From positions 2,558,501 to 2,622,500 of the forward strand of contig NC_019757.1 in assembly GCF_000317535.1 (NCBI RefSeq): 64,000 nucleotides of DNA, given 5' to 3'. The notes under the pieces were generated by a model. The model was not told where the DNA came from, made no database searches, and was given only the letters and a program-made list of their open reading frames with translations. A program made the translations under genes and the position numbers. Below are positions 55,093-63,070 of the stretch, piece after piece. The first letter of the stretch is position 1. Each line of letters opens with the position of its first letter. The stretch comes from Cylindrospermum stagnale PCC 7417. Lineage in GTDB: Bacteria > Cyanobacteriota > Cyanobacteriia > Cyanobacteriales > Nostocaceae.

Positions 55093-56040
55093 TTACAAAA
55101 GAGCAAACTTATCTGTATAATCAATCAAAGCGCTGCGTATCCCTGGTTCACTCATCGAGTGTCCAGCATCAGGAACAACAATAAATTCAGCCTCCGGCCA
55201 AGCTTGGTGTAATTCCCAAGCCGATATCATCGGACAAACCACATCATAGCGTCCCTGAACAATTACAGCCGGAATGTGACGGATGCGGGATACATTCAAA
55301 AGTAATTGATTTTCTGATTCTAAAAATCCCTTATTCATAAAATAATGGCATTCTATCCGCGCAAAAGCCGCAGCAAATTTATCATCACCAAACTTTTGCT
55401 TGAGTTCTGGATCTACAAAAAGCTTACTTGTACTCCCCTCCCAAATTGACCAAGCACGCGCTGCTTCTAGTTGAATTTGCAAATCTGGACTAGTCAAGCG
55501 TTTATAATAAGCTGAAATCATATCCTCCCGTTCATCAAGAGGAATTGGTTTAAGATATTCTTCCCAAGCATCAGGAAAAATATAGCTAGCACCCTCTTGA
55601 TAAAACCAGCGCAATTCTTTTTGTCTCAACATAAAAATGCCACGCAGAATTAAACCTGTGCAGCGAGAGGGATGGGTTTGACTGTAGGCTAATGACAGCG
55701 TACTCCCCCAACTACCACCAAATAATACCCACTTTTCAATACCTAAATATTCCCGCAATTTTTCGATATCACCGACTAAATCCCAAGTGGTATTTTCTCG
55801 CAATTCAGCATGGGGTTTACTTTGGCCACAACCGCGTTGATCAAACATTATCAAACGCCATTTTTCTGGGTGGAAATATTGCCGATAAAAGGGTGGACAT
55901 CCACCACCAGGTCCACCATGTAGTAAAACAATTGGCTGTCCTTGGGGATTACCTGATTCTTCAAAATGAATAGTGTGGAGGTCAGAAACCTGTAAATTAC
56001 CTTCTCGGTAGGGTTCGATTAATGGGTAAAGTTCTCGCAT
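55093..56040 (-). CDS. pip: Prolyl aminopeptidase (proline iminopeptidase)
   Basis: 315 residues from the ATG at 56040 (MRELYPLIEPYREGNLQV); a TTG seven codons upstream is less likely. An alpha/beta hydrolase: oxyanion HGGPGGGCPPFYRQYF, nucleophile Ser in LFGGSWGSTLSLAYS, Asp in VQGRYDVVCP and His in PDAGHSMSEPG. The pattern is that of the S33 family of prolyl iminopeptidases, which remove N-terminal proline from peptides in the cytosol. It stands alone. Confidence 0.95.
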   Translation of the reverse strand: MRELYPLIEPYREGNLQVSDLHTIHFEESGNPQGQPIVLLHGGPGGGCPPFYRQYFHPEKWRLIMFDQRGCGQSKPHAELRENTTWDLVGDIEKLREYLGIEKWVLFGGSWGSTLSLAYSQTHPSRCTGLILRGIFMLRQKELRWFYQEGASYIFPDAWEEYLKPIPLDEREDMISAYYKRLTSPDLQIQLEAARAWSIWEGSTSKLFVDPELKQKFGDDKFAAAFARIECHYFMNKGFLESENQLLLNVSRIRHIPAVIVQGRYDVVCPMISAWELHQAWPEAEFIVVPDAGHSMSEPGIRSALIDYTDKFALL

Positions 56041-56346
56041 TTTAGAGATGTCGCTAAACAAGATATAGCAACAATTTATTCACAGATTTTTTATTTTTGC
56101 AATACAAAACCGCTCTAGGGTATCCCTAAAGCGGCTTTGTCACCAGACGTTATCTCAGAGGGGGTACATCTATCTGATGCCCTGCTTTCTGTATAAATGG
56201 TTCAGTATATAGCCCTATTCAATAAAATTTTGGCTGTTCCGGCAAAATTTCGGCATAACAAAAAAACTAGCTTGCGAAAATCCCCTGAGAAAGTTAAGTT
56301 ACTCTAAAAACAGATTCCTCAATGGTTGCATTCCAGAGTTAGTGCC
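56041..56346. other. Gene-free divergent promoter region with a hairpin at 56106-56137
   Basis: Between pip (minus) and the aspartoacylase gene (plus). AAACCGCT-TAGGG and CCCTA-AGCGG-TTT pair with single bulges around a 3-nt loop. It has the shape of a terminator, but no gene ends here; it may be a leader or attenuator of one of the two genes. Confidence 0.4.
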
Positions 56347-57234
56347 ATGATGAACAAGATTAATCGAGTGGCAATTGTTGGCGGAACTCATGGCAATGAG
56401 TTCACCGGAGCTTATCTAATTCAAAAGTTTGCCCAGTTTCCTAAGCTAATTACCAGACCTAGTTTCGAGACTGTAACCCTGCTAGCAAACCCTAAAGCTT
56501 TTGCCGCCGGGAGACGATACATAGATCAAGATTTAAACCGTTGTTTTCTCCAGCAAAAACTGCAAGATCCAACTCTAGGAAGTTACGAAGAATTGCGAGC
56601 TAAATCAATTCAAAATATGCTGTTATCAAATCGAGATAAACAGGTAGATTTTATTTTAGATTTACACAGCACTACAAGTAATATGGGGCTGACAATTATT
56701 CTGGTAAACAGCCATCCCTTCAACTTGAAACTAGCTGCTTATTTGAGCCATGTCAACCCGTTAGTTAAAATTTATCGCTGTTCTTTCTCATCAGTTGTAG
56801 AAAATCCCTTCCTTAATTCCTTGTGTGAATTGGGTTTTGCAATAGAGGTTGGCCCTATTGCCCAAGGCATTTTAAAAGCAGATTTGTTTCAACAAACAGA
56901 AGAACTGGTGCATCAAGTTCTAGACTATCTTGAGCGGTTCAACGAAGGCAAAATTTTATCAACGGGGGAAACACTGTCAGTCTATCACCACTTGTCGAGC
57001 ATAGACTACCCAAAACAAGAGGATGGTTCCATTTTGGGGATGATTCATCCACAACTGCAAGACAGAGATTATGAACCATTGAGTCCAGGAGAGCCAATGT
57101 TTCTCACCTTTGAGGGTAAAACGCTTGTTTATGAGGGAAAATCAACAGTTTGGCCTATTTTTATCAATGAAGCAGCTTATTACGAAAAGCTAATTGCTAT
57201 GTGTTTAACTCAGAAACAGCAAATCAATCTCTAG
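56347..57234 (+). CDS. Aspartoacylase-like zinc amidohydrolase (AspA/AstE family)
   Basis: 295 residues from the ATG at 56347; the next ATG is one codon on. Zinc ligands: His and Glu in [14 protein letters not shown] and His in [12 protein letters not shown]; substrate-binding Arg in [12 protein letters not shown]; catalytic Glu in IEVGPIAQG. These match aspartoacylase, which cleaves N-acetyl-aspartate and related N-acyl amino acids; the substrate here is unknown. It stands alone. Confidence 0.9.
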   Translation: MMNKINRVAIVGGTHGNEFTGAYLIQKFAQFPKLITRPSFETVTLLANPKAFAAGRRYIDQDLNRCFLQQKLQDPTLGSYEELRAKSIQNMLLSNRDKQVDFILDLHSTTSNMGLTIILVNSHPFNLKLAAYLSHVNPLVKIYRCSFSSVVENPFLNSLCELGFAIEVGPIAQGILKADLFQQTEELVHQVLDYLERFNEGKILSTGETLSVYHHLSSIDYPKQEDGSILGMIHPQLQDRDYEPLSPGEPMFLTFEGKTLVYEGKSTVWPIFINEAAYYEKLIAMCLTQKQQINL

Positions 57235-57377
57235 GAAGTTGAAAAGTATTCTGCCCTATATCTTCAGAATGATTTACGAACTTAATTTGACCCATCCTTT
57301 AGATGGAGGGAACAGATTTGTAAACAAGATTTATTTATATATAGACTAGTCAGCTATTCCAATGTCTTTGTTCAAAG

Positions 57378-57404
57378 CCTCCGGTGATTTCCCTTCTCCG
57401 GAGG
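57378..57404. terminator. Stem-loop between the aspartoacylase gene and the next minus-strand frame
   Basis: CCTCCGG (57378) and CCGGAGG (to 57404) with a 13-nt loop; a T-rich stretch (ACTTTTT) follows some 10 bases later on the plus strand. Confidence 0.45.
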
Positions 57405-57418
57405 TCATTCTTCACTTT

Positions 57419-57658
57419 TTAGCTCCCCTTTTCAGGGCGATTGAGGGTAAGGTCTATATTGAACTCAACTGCAAACTTCTCTTCTATAGAAATCAACGAG
57501 AAATTATTAGGTATGATTTCTCGTTCTTGGTAGACTGTTTGTTTGCCAAAAGTTAGATCAGAGTTAAATTCTTTACTATCACTAAATAATTTCCGCAGTT
57601 GTGTAGATAATGCACCCATGATCGAGATATCCACTTGTCGAGGGCAGGGCTGTTTCAT
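57419..57658 (-). CDS. Possible small protein, 79 residues, unrecognised
   Basis: A frame with even composition (Leu, Phe, Asn, Glu), beginning MKQPCPRQVDISIM and ending FAVEFNIDLTLNRPEKGS, closed by the stem-loop 57378-57404 just downstream. There is an alternative ATG at 57619. No ribosome site is clear at either start and I recognise no family, so it may be real or chance. The region 57659-57914 contains nothing that I can name. Confidence 0.3.
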   Translation of the reverse strand: MKQPCPRQVDISIMGALSTQLRKLFSDSKEFNSDLTFGKQTVYQEREIIPNNFSLISIEEKFAVEFNIDLTLNRPEKGS

Positions 57659-57914
57659 TCGACAAGCGGGGAGGCTTTGTCAATATCATTAGTGATAAAT
57701 TTCGGGAATAAAATTCGGGAAAAACCTCCATTTCAACCCAGAAAATTAAAAGCAACCGCTAAGATCAACCCTTGACATTATGAGCCTTTGAATAAAGGAA
57801 ACAGCCCTGCTATCCAAGGAGGGTTGGGGAGAATCTGCTTTAGCTTTTCATCACTAACCGAAAAGTATTGGGTGGTGTATTAGATATTTGCACCAACGGT
57901 CTGTTGACTGAAAT

Positions 57915-58574
57915 TTATTCATCAATACAATTGGGAATACCCAAGACAGCGCAGGGGAAATTAGCACCTAATGTCTCAATCATCGGATGAGTAACAGATT
58001 TACAGCCCATAAACAGGATATCGGCAGCTTCTGATTCAACAACTTTTTTAAGTTCTGTACTAATACAGCCAAACCGCAAATGAGACTGGAAACCACCCTG
58101 CCATTCTTCAGCTAGAGTTCGTGCTTGCCAGAGAATTCTATCAGCTTGTTTGATGGGAGTTAAAGATTCTCGTTGTAGATGCGTGGCAATTGCCGTTAGT
58201 TTTGGTTGAGTTAGAACCTGTGTGACCGACTTTGAGATATCGCTAACCGGACACTCTAATGGCAATTGATTTTTGTCAAAGCTGAAGATATCTAAATACT
58301 GATTGCTAGGATTTTCTTCTACTACATAAACGGCTTGAACTGTGACCTGAGCGTTGGTAGCTAAACGCGTTTGATGAGCAATCCAAAAAGCGATATCTAG
58401 GGCTGTGTGACTGTTGGGTGAAGCATCGTAGGCAACAATTAAGTTGACTGATTTTGCTTTCGAGGTTCTTTTAGAAAAAGGTTTTTTTGGCTCAGGCAGC
58501 AATACCATTTGTTCAATTAAGTCATCTCGACCTATGGCACTTTGCAAGCGCGCTAACATTGGCTTAATTTTCAC
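57915..58574 (-). CDS. Universal stress protein (UspA fold)
   Basis: 219 residues from a GTG with AGAGAGAAG about ten bases upstream. After an N-terminal extension of about 40 residues comes the Usp domain: VNLIVAYDASPNSHTALDIAFWIAH, ending with ADILFMGCKSVTHPMIETL and CAVLGIP. The ATP-binding G-x2-G-x9-G(S/T) signature is incomplete (MGCKSVTHPMIETLGANFPC), so nucleotide binding is uncertain. It is the last gene of the putative transporter operon and is preceded by its own ydaO-type riboswitch (58736-58850). Confidence 0.85.
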   Translation of the reverse strand: MKIKPMLARLQSAIGRDDLIEQMVLLPEPKKPFSKRTSKAKSVNLIVAYDASPNSHTALDIAFWIAHQTRLATNAQVTVQAVYVVEENPSNQYLDIFSFDKNQLPLECPVSDISKSVTQVLTQPKLTAIATHLQRESLTPIKQADRILWQARTLAEEWQGGFQSHLRFGCISTELKKVVESEAADILFMGCKSVTHPMIETLGANFPCAVLGIPNCIDE

Positions 58575-58681
58575 AGCTTTAACTTCTCTCTATGAAATGA
58601 ATAACGAACGAGAAGCAGGCCAACCAATTATAGATTTTGGATTAAACGAAATAAACCGTAATCTAAAATCTCAAATTGATT

Positions 58682-58733
58682 AAGGAAACCCCAATAAAAA
58701 CTGATATTACAGCCACTATTTTGGGGGTTCCTT
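58682..58733 (-). promoter_or_regulatory. Long hairpin between the second riboswitch and the stress-protein gene
   Basis: On the minus strand AAGGAACCCCCAA pairs with TTGGGGTTTCCTT (12 of 13 positions), three bases after the riboswitch core ends. There is no U run behind it, so it may form part of the expression platform or stabilise the mRNA end rather than terminate. Confidence 0.45.
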
Positions 58734-58735
58734 CC

Positions 58736-58850
58736 ATTGCCGACGGAGTTAGCTGACGGGCTAAGACTGGAAGGTGTCTCTCATTAAGATTAGCCCCATA
58801 TTTTGGTTCCTCCGCTTCAAATTTAGATTTGATAAATTTGAATTAGGCTA
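58736..58850 (-). ncRNA. ydaO/yuaA-type (c-di-AMP) riboswitch before the universal stress protein gene
   Basis: On the minus strand the order is GCCTAA, a perfect 10-bp AT-rich hairpin (TTCAAATTTA/TAAATTTGAA), GCGGAGGAACC, TGGGGCTAATC and the long conserved tail AGCCCGTCAGCTAACTCCG ending in GGC. The same core elements occur in the leader at 62456-62630. These blocks (GGAACC, GGGG-ATC, CCGTCAGCTAAC-TCG) are those of RF00379. It begins only about 25 nt downstream of the ATPase stop codon, so it is probably inside the operon transcript. Ligand is inferred from the family. Confidence 0.78.
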
Positions 58851-58874
58851 CCCACTTAAAAATGATAATCCATT

Positions 58875-59711
58875 TTACTCATCTTGAGTAAAATATCGGT
58901 CAAGAAAATTCAAGGCGTGGTTGCGAAGGTCAAAATATTCTTTTGTGTTTCGCATGGCACTACGATCGCGTGGACGCTCAAAGGGAACTTCTAAAATTTC
59001 TCCTATGTTAGCAGCTGGCCCATTGGTCATCAAAACGATGCGGTCAGACATATAAATTGCTTCGTCTACATCGTGAGTAATCATCATCACAGCTTGGCGA
59101 TGATTTTCCCAGATATCCAATACCTGCCGCTGCAATTTAGAGCGAGTTAGTGCATCCAGTGCCCCGAAAGGTTCATCCATCAATAACATTTTTGGACGAA
59201 TTGCCAAGGCTCTAGCAATACCCACCCGTTGTTTCATACCTCCAGAAATTTCATCGGGATACTTATCGGCTGCCGCTGTTAAGTTTACCATTGCCAAGTG
59301 TTCATTTACAAGGCTAATTTTTTCGGCACGACTAGCCTTTTTTATCACTTCATCTACAGCTAACCGGATATTTTCTCGCACAGTTAACCAAGGTAGCAGC
59401 GAATAATTCTGAAATACCATCATCCTCTCTGCACCTGGCTTGCGGATTTCTTTTCCATCTAGCCTTACTGAGCCAGAAGTAGCTTTTTCAAAACCGCCAA
59501 TAATCTTAAGTAGTGTTGATTTGCCACAGCCAGAGTGACCAATGACAGAAATATACTCATCTTCATTAATTGTAAGATTCACACCATTGAGAACGACAAA
59601 ATCATCTTTGTCTGGTGTCGGATATGACTTGATCAAATCTTCAATTTCTAAAAATCCATTACGGGTCATAACTTCTTGATAAGTATCTTCTGGAAATGAG
59701 GTATATTTCAT
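58875..59711 (-). CDS. ABC transporter ATP-binding subunit, NrtD/CmpD/TauB-like
   Basis: 278 residues from the ATG at 59711, with GGAGAA before it; a TTG two codons earlier is possible. Motifs: Walker A GHSGCGKST, Q-loop MVFQNYSLLPWLT, signature SGGMKQRVGIARAL, Walker B MLLMDEPFGALD and H-loop MITHDVDEA. The sequence is of the type that pairs with NrtA/CmpA binding proteins and TauC-like permeases. It energises uptake of a small anion or related solute. It is followed at once by the second riboswitch. Confidence 0.94.
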   Translation of the reverse strand: MKYTSFPEDTYQEVMTRNGFLEIEDLIKSYPTPDKDDFVVLNGVNLTINEDEYISVIGHSGCGKSTLLKIIGGFEKATSGSVRLDGKEIRKPGAERMMVFQNYSLLPWLTVRENIRLAVDEVIKKASRAEKISLVNEHLAMVNLTAAADKYPDEISGGMKQRVGIARALAIRPKMLLMDEPFGALDALTRSKLQRQVLDIWENHRQAVMMITHDVDEAIYMSDRIVLMTNGPAANIGEILEVPFERPRDRSAMRNTKEYFDLRNHALNFLDRYFTQDE

Positions 59712-59763
59712 GATCAAATTCTCCGGAAAAATTTAGTTATTAGTCACTATTGGCACTTGATAC

Positions 59764-61206
59764 TTAAGACATGAATAAGCGAGTGGGCGCGTTAGCCCTG
59801 ATGGTAAAACTATTGAGATATCCCACTGGATCACTGGGGTCAAAGCCTTTGTTATCGATGAATACTTCTGGAGGTTCGACTTTATAATCATTCTTGGGAC
59901 ACTCAATTCCCATTTCAGCGGCTATTTCCCGATATAAATCTGTTCTCCAGCCTTTTTCAGCTACTTCATTGGCATTTTTGGGAACAGTCTTGATCTGTCC
60001 CCAGCGAGCTGCTTGAGTCATCAGCCAGATACTTCTGGATCTCCATAAAAATGTTGAGTGTTCTCCTGGCTCTTGGGCGACGTTGCTAGGTATATCAAAG
60101 AAAATTGTCGTGTCAGCAGCTTTGATAGTGCGGTCTTTGCCATCAAACCCACCATAGTTGTAATTACCAAGAATTCCGGGAGCGGTAAACTTGGTGATGG
60201 GGTCGCCTGGATTTTTGGGTTTTGCACCGGTAAAGGAGCGGCCTGTAATCAGTTCGGCTACTTCTTGGCGGTTTTCCGGTTTGCTGCAATACTGGCAAGC
60301 TTCAATCATCGCCTTGACTAGGGAACGATAGGTTTTGGGATAGTTGTCGATGAAAGATTCCATCACCGCTAGCAGTCGATCTGGGTGTCCTGCCCAGACT
60401 TCTTTTCCTTGGGCAAAGGTGAAACCAATACCTTCATTACCTGTAATTGCTCTGGTGTTCCAAGGTTCCGCCACCATGTAAGCCTGCATCGCGTCGATTC
60501 TCATGTTGGTGAGCATTTGCGGTGGGGAAACGATAATCACCCGAAATTCCTTCAGGGGATCGACACCAGCGGCGGCGGCTACGTAGCGGACAAAGTATTC
60601 GTAAATGGCAGAACTCAGCACTACTGCCCAGATTTTTCTTTCTGGGGGCTGCTTGTCAAAGTAGTTCCGGAAATCGCGCCCAAAGGCTTCCAGCGCTCCA
60701 TCACCATACTTTTGTTGGTATTCGTACCAGGGGCGTATCCCAAAATTCCACATATCTTTGTTCATCGTCATGGCGTTACCGTGGCGGTGAATTACCATAG
60801 CTGCACAAAGGGGGGCACGGCGTGCGCCTTCAGCACCAACTCTGGCATTGGTGACGGCACCGGATACTACAGGTGCAGCATCCAGACGACCAAAAATCAG
60901 CCCGTCGCGGGAGGTAGCCCAACTGGCTTCCCGATTGAGTTGGACGTTTAAACCGTATTTGCGGAAAAAACCTTTTTTCCAGGCGATCGCAAATGGCGCA
61001 CAATCATTAACAGGCACATAACCAACGCTAATGTTGGGTTTTTCTAAGTCTTGGGGTCTGACTACTGGTTCCACAGCTAAGGCTTGTTCAGTTAGTCCTT
61101 TAACAGATTTATCTCCTGATATTCCACAAGAGGATAGGGATATTCCCGCTGTTGTTGCTCCTATTGCCTGAATAAAGTCCCGTCGAGTCCAATTATTTTC
61201 ACTCAT
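59764..61206 (-). CDS. ABC transporter substrate-binding protein, NrtA/CmpA family, Tat-exported
   Basis: 480 residues from the ATG at 61206. The N terminus is a twin-arginine signal (NNWTRRDFIQAIGATTAGISL) followed by a lipobox-like LSSCG. The mature part follows NrtA/CmpA: NISVGYVPVNDCAPFAIAWKKGFF, WATSRDGLIFGRLDAAPVVSG, AAMVIHRHGNAMTMNKDMW, MVAEPWNTRAI and the long C-terminal half. Nitrate, bicarbonate and related anions are the known ligands in the family. I cannot assign the ligand; the region GKEVWAGHPDR differs from the nitrate type as I remember it. The 286-bp gap to the permease gene holds direct repeats (CTCCTTTAAAAG). Confidence 0.9.
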   Translation of the reverse strand: MSENNWTRRDFIQAIGATTAGISLSSCGISGDKSVKGLTEQALAVEPVVRPQDLEKPNISVGYVPVNDCAPFAIAWKKGFFRKYGLNVQLNREASWATSRDGLIFGRLDAAPVVSGAVTNARVGAEGARRAPLCAAMVIHRHGNAMTMNKDMWNFGIRPWYEYQQKYGDGALEAFGRDFRNYFDKQPPERKIWAVVLSSAIYEYFVRYVAAAAGVDPLKEFRVIIVSPPQMLTNMRIDAMQAYMVAEPWNTRAITGNEGIGFTFAQGKEVWAGHPDRLLAVMESFIDNYPKTYRSLVKAMIEACQYCSKPENRQEVAELITGRSFTGAKPKNPGDPITKFTAPGILGNYNYGGFDGKDRTIKAADTTIFFDIPSNVAQEPGEHSTFLWRSRSIWLMTQAARWGQIKTVPKNANEVAEKGWRTDLYREIAAEMGIECPKNDYKVEPPEVFIDNKGFDPSDPVGYLNSFTIRANAPTRLFMS

Positions 61207-61221
61207 GGTTATAGCTATCAA

Positions 61222-61492
61222 TTATTTATAAATAGGCTCGCGCCCAATACGGTTCAGATAAGATACCCCACGGGTTGACCCCCTTTTAAAGGAGCTAATG
61301 GAATCAAATATTTCCCCTTTTCAATGAGGTAATGAAACAATTTAGCCCCCTGCTTTTAAAGGAGAGTCAGTTGAAGAGCGTATTTTCCTAAGGTAGCCGC
61401 TTACTCATGTGACCAAAGTTGTGCGGACTGCCGAGAGAGTTGTACGAGCTGGCGTGGGTTGGAAGAATCATCTTGGCATCAGACAAATTTTG
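61222..61492. other. Intercistronic gap in the transporter operon
   Basis: 271 bp with two copies of CTCCTTTAAAAG followed by GGGG (near 61293 and 61359) in direct order. No promoter or terminator is clear, so the operon may be continuous across it. Confidence 0.4.
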
Positions 61493-62344
61493 TTATTTAG
61501 AAGTTTTCGGACGGTGGGTGACTAACTCTTCAATTTTCCCCACAGCAAAATCCAGAATTAACCCAGTTACGCCAATTACCAACACAGCGAGAAAGACTGA
61601 ACTAAGATTTAAACGGCTCCATTCATCCCAGACAAAAAAGCCGATTCCAACACCGCCGGTGAGCATTTCTACGGCGACAATTACCAACCAAGCAATTCCT
61701 AAACTAATTCGCAAACCTGTAAAAATATATGGCAAACTCGCTGGCCAAATAATTTTAGTAATCCGCCGCCAACTGGGCATTTCTAACACCCGTGCCACAT
61801 CTAAATAATCTTGAGAAACGCTAGAAACTCCCAAAGCAGTATTAATAATTGTCGGCCAAAGGGAGGTAATGAAGATGACAAAAATAGCTGAAGGGTCTGC
61901 TAAATTGAAAATGGCTAAAGATATCGGCAACCAAGCTAGGGGCGATACGGGTTTAAAAATCTGAATGATCGGATTGAAAGCTAGCATTGCTTGTCTAGAC
62001 ATACCAATGCAGAATCCCAGGGGAATAGCAACTACTGCACCCAACAGAAACCCCACTAATACCCGCCGCAAACTTGCTATTAATAACCAACCAATTCCCA
62101 AGTCTCCCGGGCCTCGTTCGTAAAACGGGTTTAAAATGTAGTCCAGATTAGCAATTAGAGCTTCTGGTGGAGTGGGCATTACATCGTGATTGGCAAGTGC
62201 TACCACCCACCACAACAAAATTATTCCCAAAAATCCTAAGACAGGAAATAAGAAGACATCCCGAAAAATCACAGGTTTTGCCTTTTTCCATGCAAATTGT
62301 CCAGCAACCGCCACGATTGCAGCTAAATTAAGTTGAAATACCAT
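61493..62344 (-). CDS. ABC transporter permease, NrtB/CmpB/TauC-like
   Basis: 283 residues with six hydrophobic segments: residues about 7-20, 30-52, 105-130, 140-175, 210-235 and 245-275. The binding-protein-dependent transport signature is in DVARVLEMPSWRRITKIIWPASLPYIFTGLRISLGIAW, with the EAA loop. First gene of the operon permease, binding protein, ATPase, stress protein. The ATG has GAGG seven bases upstream and is preceded by a leader of about 290 nt holding the riboswitch. Confidence 0.93.
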   Translation of the reverse strand: MVFQLNLAAIVAVAGQFAWKKAKPVIFRDVFLFPVLGFLGIILLWWVVALANHDVMPTPPEALIANLDYILNPFYERGPGDLGIGWLLIASLRRVLVGFLLGAVVAIPLGFCIGMSRQAMLAFNPIIQIFKPVSPLAWLPISLAIFNLADPSAIFVIFITSLWPTIINTALGVSSVSQDYLDVARVLEMPSWRRITKIIWPASLPYIFTGLRISLGIAWLVIVAVEMLTGGVGIGFFVWDEWSRLNLSSVFLAVLVIGVTGLILDFAVGKIEELVTHRPKTSK

Positions 62345-62375
62345 TTACAACCTCAACAGATCAAAGCGCGGGTAC

Positions 62376-62432
62376 AAAAAAAACCGAACAGTACGGGCGT
62401 TGGACACTGATGAGATCGGAATATTAAAAAAA
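62376..62432 (-). terminator. Candidate expression-platform terminators of the transporter leader
   Basis: Two U runs follow the aptamer on the minus strand: seven U at 62432-62426 right after a possible GACGG pairing with the CCGTC of the aptamer tail, and eight U at 62383-62376 right after a hairpin with CCGA/TCGG and CAGT/ACTG stems (62384-62419). Both lie before the permease ribosome site, as expected of a transcription-terminating switch. Confidence 0.5.
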
Positions 62433-62455
62433 TACCGTCTCTTCAGTCTCCCCTC

Positions 62456-62630
62456 AATGCTTACGAAGTTAGCTGACGGGCTAGGGCTGAGAGATGCCCC
62501 TCTCTTGAGAGTGGTGAGTCAAATATTTCCTAACTACTCAATTTTGACTCTTAACTTGCCACTTTCTAGGAGATACGCCCCACAATTGGGTTCCTCCGCT
62601 CCAGTGCTACGCAATGCACTGGATTAAGCT
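62456..62630 (-). ncRNA. ydaO/yuaA-type (c-di-AMP) riboswitch before the transporter operon
   Basis: On the minus strand: AGCTTAATCC, a perfect hairpin TCCAGTGC/GCACTGGA, GGAGCGGAGGAACCC, GTGGGGCGTATCTCC, a variable middle, and the tail CCCTAGCCCGTCAGCTAAC then TTCGTAAGC. GCTTA at the start pairs with TAAGC at the end to close the RNA. The blocks fit the ydaO family, which senses cyclic di-AMP. The second copy at 58736 keeps the same blocks while its stems carry different, compensating bases. About 110 nt separate it from the permease start, holding two U runs. Confidence 0.83.
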
Positions 62631-63070
62631 GACTAACTCTAAAGATGGATAATGACAAATCAATTATAACATTTATGTGCCGTAAAAGCATCTGGATGAA
62701 TGATAATTTTTATTTACTTCAATCCAAAAATTTAGTAATTTTCGTCGGTTTTCGGTAATTAGTAAAGGCTATACATCCGGTTGTAGTGTGACTGAATCTC
62801 TTGTCATGGTACAGATACATATACTATAGAGAGAGAGCCAGCAAGCATGAAATGAAATTTTGCTGAGTATGATTTTTAACTATATAATCTGTATGCTATA
62901 AAAATATTTAATTCGTGGCTAGTCAATTCAGCAGGCTGATCTATAGATACAATCTATTTCGTTCTATTTCGTTCGGTGAAATGTCTATATAGTTTTGGAA
63001 GTAAAATCCTACTTACTAAACTAATTGCACATACAATCTGATTCAGACACTACTCAGCAAATGTAAGATA
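62631..63070. other. Gene-free stretch upstream of the transporter leader and of the histidine kinase gene
   Basis: About 440 AT-rich bp that must contain both divergent promoters. It includes short repeats (TTTCGTTCTATTTCGTTC near 62955) and no operator that I can recognise with confidence. Confidence 0.5.

Noticed and set aside
57362-57556. 64-codon plus-strand frame after the aspartoacylase gene
   Set aside because: Starts inside the stem-loop 57378-57404 region and shows no domain; opposite strand frame is slightly better but also weak.
60385-60951. 188-codon plus-strand frame
   Set aside because: Antisense to the substrate-binding protein gene, whose family match is clear.
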